Shown piece by piece: positions 39,945 to 51,898 of a stretch of DNA of 64,000 bases. Every line of letters begins with the position of its first letter. The stretch's first letter is position 1. The notes below the pieces were generated by a model. The model was not told where the DNA came from. It ran no database searches and saw nothing but the letters and a program-made list of their open reading frames with translations. The position numbers and the translations under genes are program-made. Source of the DNA: Saliniramus fredricksonii (GTDB taxonomy: Bacteria; Pseudomonadota; Alphaproteobacteria; Rhizobiales; Beijerinckiaceae); contig NZ_FMBM01000001.1 of the NCBI RefSeq assembly GCF_900094735.1, positions 1,376,001 to 1,440,000 on the forward strand, read 5' to 3'.

Positions 39945-40277
39945 TCACGCGCCCTGCTTCACCGCGATGCCCTTGTCGGTGAAGAATTGCTGCAATTCAC
40001 CGGCCTGGAACATTTCGCGGGCGATATCGCACCCCCCGACGAACTCGCCCTTGACGTAGAGCTGCGGAATCGTTGGCCAGCTGGAATATTCCTTGATGCC
40101 GCTGCGAATCCCCTCATCGTCGAGGACGTTGATGCCCTTATAGTCGACGCCGAGATAGTTCAGGATCTGGACGACCTGGCCGGAGAAGCCGCACATCGGG
40201 AAATCCGGCGTGCCCTTCATGAACAGAACCACGTCGTTGGTCTTGACTTCGCTGTCGATCGTCTCGTGCGCGCTCAT
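39945..40277 (-). CDS. grxD: Monothiol glutaredoxin (Grx4/GrxD family)
   Basis: 110 residues from the ATG at 40277 (AGGAG 7 nt upstream). The monothiol active site CGFS sits in KGTPDFPMCGFSGQVV near residue 28, and the glutathione-binding WPTIPQLYVKGEFVGGCDI is near 68. These proteins carry [2Fe-2S] clusters with BolA partners, and a bolA gene is the upstream neighbour. The pair is placed next to purL, as is common in Alphaproteobacteria. Confidence 0.95.
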   Translation of the reverse strand: MSAHETIDSEVKTNDVVLFMKGTPDFPMCGFSGQVVQILNYLGVDYKGINVLDDEGIRSGIKEYSSWPTIPQLYVKGEFVGGCDIAREMFQAGELQQFFTDKGIAVKQGA

Positions 40278-40331
40278 GGGAAACTCCTGTGCTCCGGCGC
40301 TCAAGACGCCGGACCCGGGTTGGATGGATGT

Positions 40332-40565
40332 TCAATCTGCGGGGATGGTGGTCAGCGCCAGGGCATGCAGGACACCGCCCATGCGCCCCTGCAGGGCCTG
40401 ATAGACCATCTGGTGCTGCTGCACCCGGCTCTTGCCCTTGAATGCGGCCGAGGTCACCGTTGCGGCGTAGTGATCGCCGTCCCCGGCCAGATCACGGATC
40501 TCGACCTTGGCATCCGGTATGGCTTCCTTGATCATCGTCTCGATGTCGCGGGCTTCCATGGGCAT
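40332..40565 (-). CDS. bolA: BolA family protein
   Basis: 77 residues, preceded by GAGGAGAG. The class II KH-like fold is recognisable: MIKEAIPDAKVEIRDLAGDGDHYAATVTSAAF split around the middle, then the FKGKSRVQQHQMVYQAL motif whose histidine coordinates the cluster shared with the glutaredoxin. It sits between purL (14 bp) and grxD (54 bp) on the same strand. The likely role is iron-sulfur trafficking or iron sensing together with GrxD. Confidence 0.92.
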   Translation of the reverse strand: MPMEARDIETMIKEAIPDAKVEIRDLAGDGDHYAATVTSAAFKGKSRVQQHQMVYQALQGRMGGVLHALALTTIPAD

Positions 40566-40579
40566 GGGCGATACTCTCC

Positions 40580-42790
<2,211 letters not shown>

Positions 42791-43057
42791 GCTCGTCTCG
42801 CCTGCTCGCTGATGCGACAAGGCCATAGCCCGTCACATGGCCAAGCGCAACGCCGCAGGCGGGAAAGGGGGAATAAGCGGCCCAGGCCACAATCAAGACG
42901 TGCCTGCGTCATGCTGGTGCAGGTTGTTAAAATGAAACACCCCTGGATTGCCAACCCTCGGTAGAACGCCCGAATCCGTGCCGCATCGAAACAAAGTAAA
43001 TGGCACGTAAATCGCTCACATTTTCCACAAAACTGAAACATTGTGTGGAGAATGCCG

Positions 43058-44089
43058 ATGTCCCTGATCACACGCGCAGCGCGAGACGAAAATGGCGGAG
43101 TTGCTCTGATTTTCGGTCTTGCCGTGATCCCCATCTTCGCCTTTGCCGGTTTCGCGATGGATTTCAGCCGCGCCACGGATGTGCGTGCCGCGATGCAGAA
43201 TGCAGCGGATTCGACAGCTCTGCAGGCGGTGATGGCGCGTCAGGAAGGGCGGCAGCTCGATATCGAGCAGACCTTCATGGGGAATTTCCACCATCGCGCC
43301 GAGCTGGAGGGCATCAGCGTCTCCGCCGAATGGATCGGTCTCAACCGCGTGCGCGTGACCTCGGATGCGGTGCTCCCGATGACGATCGGTGCGGTGCTGC
43401 GCCCTGATCTCGATGTGGGCGTGACGGCAATCGCCGAGGGGCGGGTCGAAACCCGTGCTACGGAGAATATCTTCGAGGTGCTGCGCTCCGACGCCGCCGA
43501 TTTCAACGAGCTTTTTGCCTATTGTTACGACACCGTAAATGATGAACGCCTCGGGCCGATCGATCCGGATCCCTATGCGCGCGAGGAGCGGATGGACTTC
43601 GTCAAGGTGGCCGACAATGATCGATTCGGCGAATTCGAGCCGGCAGAAGCGATTGATATCGATTGTGCGCCGGATGAGGAAGTCAGCTACATGATGCGCA
43701 ATACACGCGGTGCCAATCACAATCCGGGCCTGCGTGGCTCGTCGCGCGCGCGCATCTACGAGTTCTACAGCGATACGACCCGTGACGAGGACAACCCCGA
43801 AGCCTTCAGCTTCAATTTCGAGGTGGATATTCTCGAAACGATTCTCTGCCGTACGCGCGAGGAATGCCGTATCGAGAGCGAGGGTGGCATCATTCCCGAT
43901 ATTCGCGGGCGCAACCGTAACCCCGCGCGTGAGGAGCAGGGTTGCCGTGAAGGCCATTACCTCTTCATCGGTCTCGAGGATCGTCCTCCGGAATGGGGCA
44001 GCTCGGATCGCGACTATGACGATCTGCGCTTCCTGATCAGTTGCCCTTCACGCGAAGAGCGCCGTGATACGGTGCGCCTTGTCGGCTGA
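43058..44089 (+). CDS. TadE/TadG-like pilus assembly protein
   Basis: 343 residues from the ATG at 43058 (GGAG 7 nt upstream). The start DENGGVALIFGLAVIPIFAFAGFAMDFSRA is the Tad-type N-terminal segment (Gly-Gly before a hydrophobic helix) followed by MQNAADSTALQAVMAR, typical of TadG-like pseudopilins of Flp pilus systems. The remaining ~240 residues are acidic, Cys-poor until the end, and do not match a von Willebrand domain that I can see. No other tad genes are nearby. It lies on the opposite strand between purL and purQ, splitting what is usually one purine operon. Confidence 0.7.
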   Translation: MSLITRAARDENGGVALIFGLAVIPIFAFAGFAMDFSRATDVRAAMQNAADSTALQAVMARQEGRQLDIEQTFMGNFHHRAELEGISVSAEWIGLNRVRVTSDAVLPMTIGAVLRPDLDVGVTAIAEGRVETRATENIFEVLRSDAADFNELFAYCYDTVNDERLGPIDPDPYAREERMDFVKVADNDRFGEFEPAEAIDIDCAPDEEVSYMMRNTRGANHNPGLRGSSRARIYEFYSDTTRDEDNPEAFSFNFEVDILETILCRTREECRIESEGGIIPDIRGRNRNPAREEQGCREGHYLFIGLEDRPPEWGSSDRDYDDLRFLISCPSREERRDTVRLVG

Positions 44090-44113
44090 TGCGAGCCGAG
44101 ACCGGCGTCGCCT

Positions 44114-44812
44114 TCAGGCGGCGTCGGCCTTCACGCGACACAGGCTTTCGAAAAGGCCCGCCCCGTCGGTTCCGCCGACGAGCGGGTCGATCAGGTTCTC
44201 GGGATGCGGCATCATGCCGAGCACGTTGAAGCCCGGCGACCAGATCCCGGCGATCGCGTTGAGCGAGCCGTTGCAATTGGCGTCGTCGGTGAGCGCGCCC
44301 GTGGCATCGCAATAACGGAAGGCGACGCGCCCCTCGCCCTCCAGCCTGGCGAGTGTCTCGGGGTCGGCGACATAATTGCCCTCGCCATGGGCGACGCAGA
44401 CATCGATCACCGCGCCTTGCGCGTAGGCCGAGGTGAAAGCCGTGTCGTTGCGCTCGACCCGCAGATGCTGGCGGCGGCAGATGAAGCGAAGCTGCGCATT
44501 GCGCATCAGCACACCCGGCAGCAGGCCCGATTCGCACAACATCTGGAATCCGTTGCAGATGCCGAGCACCAGCCCGCCGCGTGCAGCATGGGCGCGCACT
44601 GCATCCATGGCTGGAGAACGCGCCGCAATGGCGCCACAGCGCAGGTAATCGCCATAGGAGAAGCCGCCCGGCAGGACGGCAAGATCGGTGCCCGGTGGCA
44701 GTGCATCCTCGCCATGCCAGACGGCAATCGTCTCGGCCCCTGCATGACGCAGGGCGCGGGCGACATCGCCGTCGCGATTGGAACCGGGGAAGGTGATGAT
44801 GGCGGCGCGCAT
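44114..44812 (-). CDS. purQ: Phosphoribosylformylglycinamidine synthase subunit PurQ
   Basis: 232 residues. Class I glutamine amidotransferase: nucleophile Cys in GLVLGICNGFQMLCESGLL near residue 88, and the His-Glu pair in MMPHPENLIDP near 200. FPGSNRDGDVARAL at the start is the PurQ signature. It supplies ammonia to PurL. It starts 29 bp after purS on the same strand. Confidence 0.96.
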   Translation of the reverse strand: MRAAIITFPGSNRDGDVARALRHAGAETIAVWHGEDALPPGTDLAVLPGGFSYGDYLRCGAIAARSPAMDAVRAHAARGGLVLGICNGFQMLCESGLLPGVLMRNAQLRFICRRQHLRVERNDTAFTSAYAQGAVIDVCVAHGEGNYVADPETLARLEGEGRVAFRYCDATGALTDDANCNGSLNAIAGIWSPGFNVLGMMPHPENLIDPLVGGTDGAGLFESLCRVKADAA

Positions 44813-44841
44813 GGGCCTCGCTCCTCGCAGCGATCGCCGGC

Positions 44842-45081
44842 TCAGACGAGCTCGACGCGGTAATTCTCGATCACGGTATTGGCGAGCAGTCGCTCGCAGG
44901 CCTGCTCCAGCGTGGCGCGGGCCGCATCGGCATCTGCCGCGTCGATCTCGATATCGAAGACCTTGCCCTGGCGCACCGAATTCACCCCGGCGATATCGAG
45001 AGATTTCAAGGCCCCTTCGATCGCCTTGCCCTGTGGATCGAGAACACCGTTCTTCAAGGTCACCGTGACGCGCGCTTTCAT
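44842..45081 (-). CDS. purS: Phosphoribosylformylglycinamidine synthase subunit PurS
   Basis: 79 residues from the ATG at 45081, with GGGGA 9 nt upstream (an ATG 3 codons earlier is too close to it). The compact fold KARVTVTLKNGVLDPQGKAIEGALKSL and VRQGKVFDIEID is the PurS signature. It bridges PurQ and PurL in the FGAM synthase complex. purC, often just upstream in this group, is not in this window near it. Confidence 0.93.
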   Translation of the reverse strand: MKARVTVTLKNGVLDPQGKAIEGALKSLDIAGVNSVRQGKVFDIEIDAADADAARATLEQACERLLANTVIENYRVELV

Positions 45082-45745
45082 GATTTTCATTCCCCGGCTG
45101 GGTCTCATTCCCCGGCTGACGGCGCCTCGCGCCGTCCATCGCTTGCGTGTAACGCCATAGCCCCCGGGCGCGCGGGTGACAACAGCACAGACGGCGTTTC
45201 CTGCCGAAATCGCCCGACGGGGGCCTCCTGCTTTCTTTCCGCATGACGCCGCGCGCATGTTTCGCAGGGCGTATTGTGAAGAATTGTATTGCGCATGATA
45301 TGCAAAACGCGGATTTTGACGCCAGCTTCGCCAAACCAGAAAAGCGATCGAGGAACCATGAAGACCCGCTCAGTGCGTGTTGAGGCGCGCGACGCTCTCG
45401 ACCGCATCGACCTTGCCGCCAAAACCATCCGAGGCGACCGGCAAGCGGGTGCGCCATCCGCGGCTCCAATACCTGTCGGCGCAGGGCCGTGGGGCTCGTC
45501 CCGGAAAATGGTGGTGGTCGCGAGGCTGGTTTCCAGGCCTGGAGAGCTTATATCCGCAGATCAATGAAACCGATCTGTAACGGCACCGCCCTGCCGCTGG
45601 CGCAGGGCGTGACCTTCGAGATTTCGGAGCAGTGCCCTCATGAAGGCCTCGCCCGGCTCCCCCCCCCTCAGGGGAGGGATCAAGGGTGGGGTGAAACCGC
45701 GCCGGAGAGCGCGACGACGAGGATCAAGAAGAAGGAAACCGGACC
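45082..45745. other. 664-bp region with no confident gene
   Basis: Between purS and the glutaryl-CoA dehydrogenase gene. It includes a short direct repeat (TCATTCCCCGGCTG, twice 19 bp apart, 45087-45119), one doubtful small reading frame (45358-45567), a hairpin GCCCTGC...GCAGGGC near 45589-45609 and a poly-C/poly-G tract near 45660-45675 of the kind often seen in dispersed intergenic repeats. purC, often found here in relatives, is missing. Confidence 0.5.
45358..45567 (+). CDS. Possible small protein of unknown function
   Basis: 69 residues; GAGGAACC directly precedes the ATG, which is the main support. The sequence (MKTRSVRVEARDALDRIDLA...) has a helical start and then a Pro/Ala/Gly-rich segment, with no family I recognise. 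Codon use is not decisive and another frame overlaps. Treat as tentative. Confidence 0.25.
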   Translation: MKTRSVRVEARDALDRIDLAAKTIRGDRQAGAPSAAPIPVGAGPWGSSRKMVVVARLVSRPGELISADQ

Positions 45746-46963
45746 ATGGCTCTACCGCAAACCACCCCCAAGGACGCGCCGGCCCAGGCGAGCTTCAAGT
45801 GGGACGATGCATTCCTGCTCGAAGATCAGCTCACCGATGACGAGCGCATGATCCGCGACACGGCGCATGCCTATTGTCAGGAAAAGCTGCTGCCGCGCGT
45901 GCTCGAAGCCTATGCCCAGGAGAAGACCGATCGCGCAATCTTCAACGAGATGGGCGAGCTCGGCCTGCTCGGTGTGACCATCCCCGAGGAATATGGCGGC
46001 GTCGGCGCCGGCTATGTCGCCTACGGGCTCGTCGCGCGCGAGGTCGAGCGTATCGATTCGGGCTACCGCTCGATGATGAGCGTGCAATCCTCGCTGGTGA
46101 TGTATCCGATCTACGCCTATGGCGACGAGAACCAGCGCAAGAAATACCTGCCCAGGCTCGCCACCGGCGAATATGTCGGCTGCTTCGGCCTGACCGAACC
46201 CGATGCCGGCTCCGATCCCGGCGGCATGAAGACGGTCGCGAAGAAGATCGATGGCGGTTACGTCATTTCCGGTTCGAAGATGTGGATCTCGAACTCGCCC
46301 ATCGCCGATGTCTTCGTGGTCTGGGCGAAGTCGGAAGCGCATGACGGCGCGATTCGCGGCTTCGTGCTGGAGAAGGGCATGAAGGGCCTCTCGGCGCCCA
46401 AGATCGGCGGCAAGCTCAGCCTGCGCGCCTCGATCACCGGCGAGATCGTGATGGATGGTGTGGAAGTCGGCGAAGACGCGCTCCTGCCCAACGTCTCGGG
46501 CCTGAAAGGGCCGTTCGGCTGCCTCAACCGCGCCCGTTACGGCATATCCTGGGGCGTGATGGGAGCGGCGGAGGATTGCTGGTTCCGCGGGCGTCAATAC
46601 ACCCTCGACCGCAAGCAGTTCGGGCGTCCGCTGGCGCAGACGCAGCTGGTTCAGAAGAAGCTCGCTGACATGCAGACCGAGATCACGCTGGGCCTGCAGG
46701 GCTCGCTGCGCGTCGGTCGGCTGATGGATGAGGGTCGCGCGGCACCGGAGATGATCTCGCTGGTCAAGCGCAACAATTGCGGCAAGGCGCTCGACATTGC
46801 CCGCATGGCCCGCGACATGCACGGCGGTAACGGCATCTCGGAGGAATATATGGTCATGCGCCATGCCCAGAACCTGGAAACGGTGAATACCTACGAGGGC
46901 ACGCACGACGTCCATGCGCTGATCCTCGGGCGCGCCCAGACGGGCCTGCAGGCCTTCTTCTGA
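45746..46963 (+). CDS. gcdH: Glutaryl-CoA dehydrogenase (acyl-CoA dehydrogenase family)
   Basis: 405 residues with AGGAAA 8 nt before the ATG. Acyl-CoA dehydrogenase signatures: [18 protein letters not shown] near residue 150, [16 protein letters not shown] near 185, and the catalytic glutamate in [20 protein letters not shown] near 388. [12 protein letters not shown] with [14 protein letters not shown] is characteristic of glutaryl-CoA dehydrogenases, which convert glutaryl-CoA to crotonyl-CoA in lysine and tryptophan breakdown. A perfect 11-bp hairpin follows the gene. Confidence 0.88.
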   Translation: MALPQTTPKDAPAQASFKWDDAFLLEDQLTDDERMIRDTAHAYCQEKLLPRVLEAYAQEKTDRAIFNEMGELGLLGVTIPEEYGGVGAGYVAYGLVAREVERIDSGYRSMMSVQSSLVMYPIYAYGDENQRKKYLPRLATGEYVGCFGLTEPDAGSDPGGMKTVAKKIDGGYVISGSKMWISNSPIADVFVVWAKSEAHDGAIRGFVLEKGMKGLSAPKIGGKLSLRASITGEIVMDGVEVGEDALLPNVSGLKGPFGCLNRARYGISWGVMGAAEDCWFRGRQYTLDRKQFGRPLAQTQLVQKKLADMQTEITLGLQGSLRVGRLMDEGRAAPEMISLVKRNNCGKALDIARMARDMHGGNGISEEYMVMRHAQNLETVNTYEGTHDVHALILGRAQTGLQAFF

Positions 46964-46992
46964 GCGATATCGCCGCGACCATCTGACCAGAT

Positions 46993-47019
46993 ACGATGCC
47001 GGCCTCGTGCCGGCATCGT
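46993..47019 (+). terminator. Hairpin terminator after gcdH
   Basis: ACGATGCCGGC (46993-47003) and GCCGGCATCGT (47009-47019) pair perfectly around a 5-nt loop, 30 bp after the stop codon; only a short T-run follows. Confidence 0.6.
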
Positions 47020-47184
47020 CGTTTCCGGATCAACCGCAACCTCTCCCGCGCAAAAGGCCAAAACAGGCTTGTCGCTTCGCGAAGGCCCGATCCGATTGTG
47101 CCGGTGGCCGCGCTCGTGGCAGACTCGTTCCGCATCGCCTGACCTAACGGAATGATGCGCTTGGTCTTTGAGGGGAAGTCATCC

Positions 47185-48729
47185 ATGAACGGCGCCGAAA
47201 GCCTGGTCCGCACCCTGGTCGCGGGCGATGTGGAAGTCTGTTTCGCCAATCCCGGCACGTCCGAGATGCATTTCGTCGCGGCGCTCGACCGGGTCGACGG
47301 CATACGCTGCGTGCTCTGCCTGTTCGAGGGCGTGGTGACCGGCGCAGCCGACGGCTATGCCCGCATGGCGGAAAAGCCCGCCGCGACGCTTTTGCATCTC
47401 GGCCCCGGCCTCGCCAATGGACTGGCCAATATCCACAACGCCTCGCGGGCGCGCTCGCCCATGATCAACGTGGTCGGGGAGCACGCCACCTATCACCTCG
47501 AGCACGACGCGCCGCTCACCGCCGATATCGAGATGCTGGCGCGGCAATATTCGCCCTGGATGAAGACCTCGCGCTCCGCTGGGGAAGTCGCCGCCGACGG
47601 TGCCGAAGCAATCGCCGCCGCGCGGACTGCGCCGGGCCAGATCGCCACGCTCATCCTGCCCGCCGATACCGCCTGGAGCGAGGGCGGGCCGGTCGCCGCC
47701 GTGCCGGCGATCCCGGAACGCGAGGCGGTCGACGAGGCGGTGATCGACGCCATCGCCGCGATCCTCACCTCCGGCGAGAAGACGCTGTTGCTGCTCGGTG
47801 ACAAGGCGGTGCGGGCGAGGCCGCTCGAAGACGCCTCGCGGATCGCGCGCGGCACCGGCCAGCATGTGATGGCGCAGACCTCGAATGCGCGCATGGAGCG
47901 CGGGGCCGGGCGTGTCGCGGTGGACCGCATTCCCTATCCGGTCGATCAGGCCGTGGAGAAGCTCGAGGGTTTCAAGCATATCGTGCTGGTGGGCGCGAAG
48001 GACCCGGTCGGCTTCTTCGGTTATCCCGGCAAGCCCTCACGGCTCGCACCGGAGGATTGCCGGATCCATCTTCTGGCCGATATCGCCCAGGATCAGGCGG
48101 ATGCGCTGGCGCGGCTGGCGGACAGGGTCGCAGGCGATGCCACCCCCGATCTCACCCCGGCGCATCGCCCGGGGCTTCCAGCAGACGGCCCGCTCGATCC
48201 GGATTCGATCGCGCTGGTGCTCGGCGCGCTGATCCCGGAAAATGCCATCATCACCGACGAATCGGTGACGACGGGCCGCAACTTCTTCCCCGCCACTGCC
48301 GGCGCGCCGCCGCATGACTGGCTGCAGCTCACCGGCGGCGCCATCGGCGTGGGCATTCCGCTCGCCACCGGCGCGGCCATTGCCTGCCCGGACCGGCAGG
48401 TGATCGCGCTCGAGGCGGATGGCTCGGGCATGTATACCTTGCAGGGGCTGTGGACGCAGGCGCGCGAAAAGCTCAACATCCTCAACTGCATCTGGTCGAA
48501 CCGCTCGTATGCCATCCTTAACGGCGAGCTCGCCAATGTCGGCGCGGAGAATCCCGGCCCCAAGGCGCGCGACATGCTCTCCCTCGACCATCCCGCCATC
48601 GACTGGGTGAGCGTCGCGGAAGGCATGGGCGTCACCGCCCGGCGCGTCGAAACCGTTCCCGAATTCGCCGCCGCCTTCCGCGAGGGACTGGCGCATGAGG
48701 GGCCGTTCCTGATCGAAGTGGTGATGTGA
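47185..48729 (+). CDS. Thiamine-diphosphate enzyme, acetolactate synthase large subunit-like
   Basis: 514 residues from the ATG at 47185 (GAGGGGAAG upstream). Full three-domain ThDP enzyme: the activating glutamate in CVLCLFEGVVTGAADGYARM near residue 50, a central domain, and the ThDP motif from EADGSGMYTLQGLWTQ to CIWSNRSYAILNGEL near 415-440. It belongs to the group annotated as acetolactate synthase large subunit but is shorter than IlvB, no small subunit is nearby, and the FAD contacts are not obvious. A benzoylformate decarboxylase-like or other 2-oxo acid decarboxylase role is equally possible. Confidence 0.75.
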   Translation: MNGAESLVRTLVAGDVEVCFANPGTSEMHFVAALDRVDGIRCVLCLFEGVVTGAADGYARMAEKPAATLLHLGPGLANGLANIHNASRARSPMINVVGEHATYHLEHDAPLTADIEMLARQYSPWMKTSRSAGEVAADGAEAIAAARTAPGQIATLILPADTAWSEGGPVAAVPAIPEREAVDEAVIDAIAAILTSGEKTLLLLGDKAVRARPLEDASRIARGTGQHVMAQTSNARMERGAGRVAVDRIPYPVDQAVEKLEGFKHIVLVGAKDPVGFFGYPGKPSRLAPEDCRIHLLADIAQDQADALARLADRVAGDATPDLTPAHRPGLPADGPLDPDSIALVLGALIPENAIITDESVTTGRNFFPATAGAPPHDWLQLTGGAIGVGIPLATGAAIACPDRQVIALEADGSGMYTLQGLWTQAREKLNILNCIWSNRSYAILNGELANVGAENPGPKARDMLSLDHPAIDWVSVAEGMGVTARRVETVPEFAAAFREGLAHEGPFLIEVVM

Positions 48730-48754
48730 GGGGCGAGAGACCGCTGGGGGCGGC

Positions 48755-49957
48755 TCACCGCTCCCGCATTGCCTGCAACAGTTTCCCGCCGGCGCGGCCC
48801 GTGGCTTCCATGCCCAGTCGGCTCTGCATGTCGCGCACGGCCTCGCGGGTCTTGGAGCCGATGATGCCGTCGACATCGCCGATATCGTAGCCGGCGCGGA
48901 TCAGCCGCTCCTGCACCTCTCGGCGCTCGGCGCGCGACAGCGGCGGGTCATCCGTTGGCCAGGGGGTCTGGATCCCGGGCAGGCCGGCGATGCGATCGGC
49001 CAGCAGCGCGATGGCGAGCGCGTAGGATTCGGCCTGGTTATAGGAATAGATCGCATCGAAATTGCGCGAGACGAGGAAGGCCGGGCCCTCGATCCCGGCG
49101 GGCAGCAGCACGGCGCGCACGCCGGAGCCGGGCAGAGTCGCGCCGTCCATCATGCGCACGCCGCGCTGGCGCCAGAAATCGATGTCGCGTTTCTTGTCGC
49201 GGCCTGCGAGGGAAGCATCAAAACCGCCGGGCAGTTGCACCTCGTAGCCCCAGCGCAGCCCCGATTGCCAGCGTGAGCGCGAGAGATAGGCCGCCGTCGA
49301 GCCCAGCGCATCAGCCACCGAATTGACGATGTCGCGGCGCCCGTCGCCGGTCATGTCGACGGCGACGCGCAGGAAGGTCGAGGGGATGAACTGGGTCTGG
49401 CCGAACGCGCCGGCCCAGGAGCCGCGCAGGTCGGAAGCGGGTACATCGCCGTTCTGGATGATGCGCAAAGTCGAGACGAGTTCGCTGCGAAAGAAGCTCT
49501 GCCTGCGGCCTTCGCAGGCAAGTGCGGAAAGTGATTCGAGCAGCGGGCGCTTGCCCATGTTTTGCCCGTAATTCGATTCGACCCCCCAGATCGCCGCGAC
49601 GACGGTTGCCGGGACGTCGAAACGCTCTTCCGCGGCGGCGAGTTCGCGCTGATGACGCTGCATCATCCGCCGGCCGTCCTCGACACGCTCCTCATCGACG
49701 AGCCCGGCAATATAGTCCCAGATCGGGGTCCTGAATTCCGGCTGGCGATCGAGAAATTCCAGCACCTCGCGATCGGGCGTGACGGATTCCATCACCCGGT
49801 CGAAGGTCGCCGCATTGACCCCGGCCTGTTGGGCCTGGCCGCGAATCTGGCCGAAACAGGCGCGATAATCCGGCTGCGCCACGGCGGTCACGGCTGCGGG
49901 AATCGCGAGGATGGCGGAAAGCGCGAGAGCGCCGAGGGCGGTGCGGATGATGCTCAT
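48755..49957 (-). CDS. Lytic murein transglycosylase (MltB family) with peptidoglycan-binding domain
   Basis: 400 residues from the ATG at 49957. A signal peptide (about residues 1-27, ending AVAQ) precedes the SLT_2 catalytic domain with the active-site glutamate in VVAAIWGVESNYGQNMGKRP near residue 118 and GSWAGAFGQTQFIPSTF near 175. The C-terminal ~60 residues (SRAERREVQERLIRAGYDIGDVDGIIGSKTREAVRDMQ) form a PG_binding_1 domain. It cleaves peptidoglycan glycan strands in the periplasm; no lipobox cysteine is present, so it is soluble rather than a lipoprotein like E. coli MltB. Confidence 0.9.
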   Translation of the reverse strand: MSIIRTALGALALSAILAIPAAVTAVAQPDYRACFGQIRGQAQQAGVNAATFDRVMESVTPDREVLEFLDRQPEFRTPIWDYIAGLVDEERVEDGRRMMQRHQRELAAAEERFDVPATVVAAIWGVESNYGQNMGKRPLLESLSALACEGRRQSFFRSELVSTLRIIQNGDVPASDLRGSWAGAFGQTQFIPSTFLRVAVDMTGDGRRDIVNSVADALGSTAAYLSRSRWQSGLRWGYEVQLPGGFDASLAGRDKKRDIDFWRQRGVRMMDGATLPGSGVRAVLLPAGIEGPAFLVSRNFDAIYSYNQAESYALAIALLADRIAGLPGIQTPWPTDDPPLSRAERREVQERLIRAGYDIGDVDGIIGSKTREAVRDMQSRLGMEATGRAGGKLLQAMRER

Positions 49958-50106
49958 GCGGGCAGAATCCCCAAACCTGGTAAACAGATCGTTGACGCCG
50001 CCGCCGAAACCGCGCGCCCGCACCACCTTATCCGCATCTCACCGACTGGACAAAACCGTCGCACACGTCGATAGCGAAGGCATAACGATATGTTCGGAGG
50101 ATGATC

Positions 50107-50892
50107 ATGAAACTCGACAACACCATGGCGGCGATCGTGACCGGCGGCGCATCCGGCCTCGGCGAAGGCACGGCCCGCATGCTTGCTGCTCAGGGCGTCA
50201 AAGTGACGCTGTTTGATCTCAATGAAGAGCGCGGCGAAGCCATCGCCAGGGATATCGGCGGGCTGTTTGTCAAGGTGGATGTGACCGACGACGCCTCCCT
50301 CGAAGCCGGCTTCGCCCGTGCCCGCGAGGCGCACGGCATCGAGCGCGTGCTGGTCAATTGCGCCGGCGTGGCGCCGGGCAAGCGCACCGTCTCGAAGAAG
50401 CGCGAGACCGGCGAACTCGTGCCGCACGACATGGCGAGTTTCGCAAAGACCGTGCAGATCAATCTCGTCGGCACCTTCGCCGCGAGCGCGCGCGCCGCAG
50501 CCGGCATGGCCGGGCTCGATCCGGTCACCGAGGATGGCGGGCGCGGCGTGATCGTGATGACCGCCTCCGTCGCCGCCCAGGACGGCCAGATCGGCCAGGC
50601 CGCCTATGCCGCCTCCAAGGCCGGCGTGGTCGGCCTTACCCTGCCCATGGCGCGCGATCTCTCCACCTCCGGCATCCGCGTGATGACGATCCTGCCCGGC
50701 CTGTTCCACACGCCGATGTTCGAGAGCATCACCGAGGAATACCGCAAGGCGCTGGAAGCCAACGTGCCCTTCCCCTCGCGGCTCGGCAAGCCGGAGGAAT
50801 ACGCCAAACTCGTCGGCGCGTTCATCGATAACGACATGCTCAACGGCGAAATCGTGCGCCTCGACGGCGCCCTGCGCATGCAGCCGAAGTAA
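50107..50892 (+). CDS. SDR family oxidoreductase, 3-hydroxyacyl-CoA dehydrogenase type II-like
   Basis: 261 residues from the ATG at 50107, six nt after GGAGG. Short-chain dehydrogenase features: NAD-binding TGGASGLGEGTARML near residue 12, NCAGVAPG near 88, catalytic Ser in VIVMTASVAAQDGQIGQAAYAASKAGVVG with Tyr and Lys (YxxxK) near 165. The FHTPMFESITEEYRKALEANVPFPSRLGKPEEYAKLV stretch (in two parts, residues ~200-237) is typical of HSD17B10-like enzymes acting on 2-methyl-3-hydroxybutyryl-CoA in isoleucine and fatty acid breakdown. Confidence 0.88.
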   Translation: MKLDNTMAAIVTGGASGLGEGTARMLAAQGVKVTLFDLNEERGEAIARDIGGLFVKVDVTDDASLEAGFARAREAHGIERVLVNCAGVAPGKRTVSKKRETGELVPHDMASFAKTVQINLVGTFAASARAAAGMAGLDPVTEDGGRGVIVMTASVAAQDGQIGQAAYAASKAGVVGLTLPMARDLSTSGIRVMTILPGLFHTPMFESITEEYRKALEANVPFPSRLGKPEEYAKLVGAFIDNDMLNGEIVRLDGALRMQPK

Positions 50893-50953
50893 TCGTGGCA
50901 CGAACGAGCGGAACGGCCTGGACCGATCGCGGTTCGGGCCGTTTACCCGCGTC

Positions 50954-51790
50954 TCAATGCGCCATGAAGACAGGGATGCGGGCATTGGCGAGGATATGGC
51001 TGGTGGCGCCGCCGAAGATCATCTGGCGGATGCGGCTCTGGGTGTAGGCGCCCTTGATCAGGAGGTCGCAGCCGATCTTCTCGGCATGGTCGAGAATGAC
51101 TTGCCCCGGATGCCCCTTGCCCGATTGCAGCGCGACCGCCTCCACATCCAGCCCGTGGCGGCGCAGAGCCTTGGCGAGCTGGTCGCCGGAAGGACCGGGC
51201 ACCACGGCCCCCTCGGCGGTGAGCACCACGATGCGCTTCGCGGCATGGAGCAGCGGCATCGCCATGGCGACGACATGGGCGGTCTCCGTCGAGCCGTTCC
51301 AGGCGATCAGGATGGTCTCGCCGATCGTCTCCGGCGGCTTTTCCGGCGCGATCAGCACGGGGCGACCGCCCTCGAAGAGCACGGCCTCCAGCGTCGCCAT
51401 GCGCGGACCCGCCGCGCGCTGGCCGGGCTTGCCGAGGACCGTGACGTCGTAAATGCGCGAATGGCTGCCGACGAACTCGTCGCCCGCCGGCGCATCGGCG
51501 TTCCAGCGCCAGCACAGCTTGCCCATGGCGCCGGCATCGCGCGGCACGTCGTGGGCCTTCATGAAATCCTCGAAGATCTGGCGGGCCTGCGCCTCGCCCT
51601 CGGCATCGCCGCGCTCGTCTGCGGCCCAGGTCAAACCCATCACCATGTCGACAGAGACGATCTCCGCCAGCGGCGGGCGCAGGGCGAAGCCCTCGATATA
51701 GGCTTCGCATTGGCGCGCGAACCGCAACGCCGTCTCCAGGGTCGCCGGCATCAGATCGTGCGGCGCGGTGGGAAGCAGGATGGTTTTCAT
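50954..51790 (-). CDS. Universal stress protein family (two Usp-like domains)
   Basis: 278 residues. The C-terminal half is a clear UspA domain (ETILIAWNGSTETAHVVAMAMP ... GCDLLIKGAYTQSRIRQMIFGGATSHILANARIPVFMAH); the N-terminal half is a degenerate copy beginning MKTILLPTAPHDLMPATLETALRFA. The ATP-binding G-2x-G-9x-G(S/T) motif is only partly kept. Cytoplasmic; role in stress survival is inferred from family. Confidence 0.88.
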   Translation of the reverse strand: MKTILLPTAPHDLMPATLETALRFARQCEAYIEGFALRPPLAEIVSVDMVMGLTWAADERGDAEGEAQARQIFEDFMKAHDVPRDAGAMGKLCWRWNADAPAGDEFVGSHSRIYDVTVLGKPGQRAAGPRMATLEAVLFEGGRPVLIAPEKPPETIGETILIAWNGSTETAHVVAMAMPLLHAAKRIVVLTAEGAVVPGPSGDQLAKALRRHGLDVEAVALQSGKGHPGQVILDHAEKIGCDLLIKGAYTQSRIRQMIFGGATSHILANARIPVFMAH

Positions 51791-51898
51791 CGGCCTTGAC
51801 CCTCACTCGGCGATTCGGACGCGTCGCCTTCACCCGACAGCATCGCCCTGATCGGGGAGCGGCGCAACAGCGATGCGTTGACCGCACCATCGGGCACG

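Noticed and set aside
45655..45690. Poly-C/poly-G tract as a phase-variation switch for gcdH
   Set aside because: It lies 60 bp or more before the gcdH ribosome-binding site, outside any coding frame, and resembles dispersed GC-rich intergenic repeats.
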